From NCBI RefSeq assembly GCF_007970185.1, contig NZ_CP042431.1, positions 744,001 to 808,000 of the forward strand: 64,000 nt of DNA, written 5' to 3'. The translations under genes were made by a program, and so were the position numbers. A model generated the notes under the pieces. That model worked only from the letters and a program-made list of their open reading frames with translations, searched no databases and had not been told where the DNA came from. This document shows positions 63,864 through 64,000 of this stretch, piece by piece (position 1 is the stretch's first letter; each line of letters opens with the position of its first letter). The DNA comes from Pseudobacter ginsenosidimutans (GTDB lineage Bacteria > Bacteroidota > Bacteroidia > Chitinophagales > Chitinophagaceae).

Positions 63864-64000
63864 TTATGATTGCTTGGGAAAATCTGTGCTATGTGCAGGC
63901 CCGGGCAATGCACTCAGGTCTACATCGGGTCTGTTCACTTCGCTCACAGAGTGAATGTCCATCAGCAATCTTGGCTGACGGCCACCCATTACTTCCGGCA
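63864..64000 (-). CDS. nuoG: C-terminal end of the upstream complex I gene, probably NADH-quinone oxidoreductase subunit G (partial)
   Basis: Only 45 codons are in the window: an open frame from the right edge to a TAA at 63864, with PEVMGGRQPRLLMDIHSVSE, then NRPDVDLSALPGPAHSTDFP. It is immediately before nuoH, where nuoG sits in the Bacteroidota operon, so NuoG is inferred mainly from position. The tail is not a recognisable domain. Confidence 0.5.
   Translation of the reverse strand, partial: PEVMGGRQPRLLMDIHSVSEVNRPDVDLSALPGPAHSTDFPKQS

Overview
The window looks like a chromosomal segment of a Bacteroidota bacterium, most likely family Chitinophagaceae. The signs are SusC/SusD outer-membrane systems driven by ECF sigma/FecR pairs, Type IX secretion (T9SS) C-terminal sorting domains, PKD-like, DUF4843 and DUF4369 lipoproteins, a TAnnTTTG-type promoter box, and a Nuo operon of Bacteroidota type. 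There is no rRNA, no tRNA, and no intact insertion sequence that I can recognise.

Layout. 1-4224 (minus): ECF sigma, FecR anti-sigma and the start of a SusC receptor that runs off the left edge. 4236-6891 (minus): two overlapping MutS-like ATPase paralogues. 7113-14074 (minus): a small lipoprotein and a 2105-residue repetitive T9SS cargo protein. 14507-18196 (plus): a small exported protein, a LuxR-type response regulator and another T9SS protein. 18279-28632 (minus): a full nutrient-uptake locus (sigma, FecR, SusC, SusD, DUF4843 lipoprotein, PKD-like lipoprotein, TlpA-like thioredoxin). 28732-32803: a second TlpA-like protein, an MBG-domain secreted protein and an NTF2-like protein.

33120-45495 is a complete type I-B CRISPR-Cas locus, visibly more AT-rich than its surroundings. 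The eight genes cas6-cas8b-cas7-cas5-cas3-cas4-cas1-cas2 are read leftwards toward the array. The array has 47 well-preserved 30-bp repeats (46 spacers), followed at its old, left end by about seven decayed repeats. Its minus-strand repeat ends in ATTGAAAT, the usual 5' handle of type I-B crRNAs. A block of four spacers occurs twice, and two further spacer pairs at the decayed end are old, diverged duplicates.

45975-51561 (minus) holds mnmE, two tonB paralogues, two exbD genes and exbB, which energise the TonB-dependent receptors. 51872-54405 (plus) is a secreted zinc metalloprotease broken by a frameshift. The convergent gap 54406-55145 carries two long fold-back elements in opposite orientation. 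They share a core, but each has its own self-complementary arms that mirror the adjacent gene end or terminator; this is the least explained structure in the window. 55146-56420 (minus) is an ABC permease, and 56524-64000 (minus) is the nuoN-nuoH part of respiratory complex I plus the end of what is probably nuoG.

Quality note: four genes (FecR at 2.4 kb, SusD at 22.97 kb, FecR at 27.4 kb, metalloprotease at 53.36 kb) are each interrupted by one missing base at or next to a short G/C run. They may be residual sequencing errors rather than true pseudogenes.
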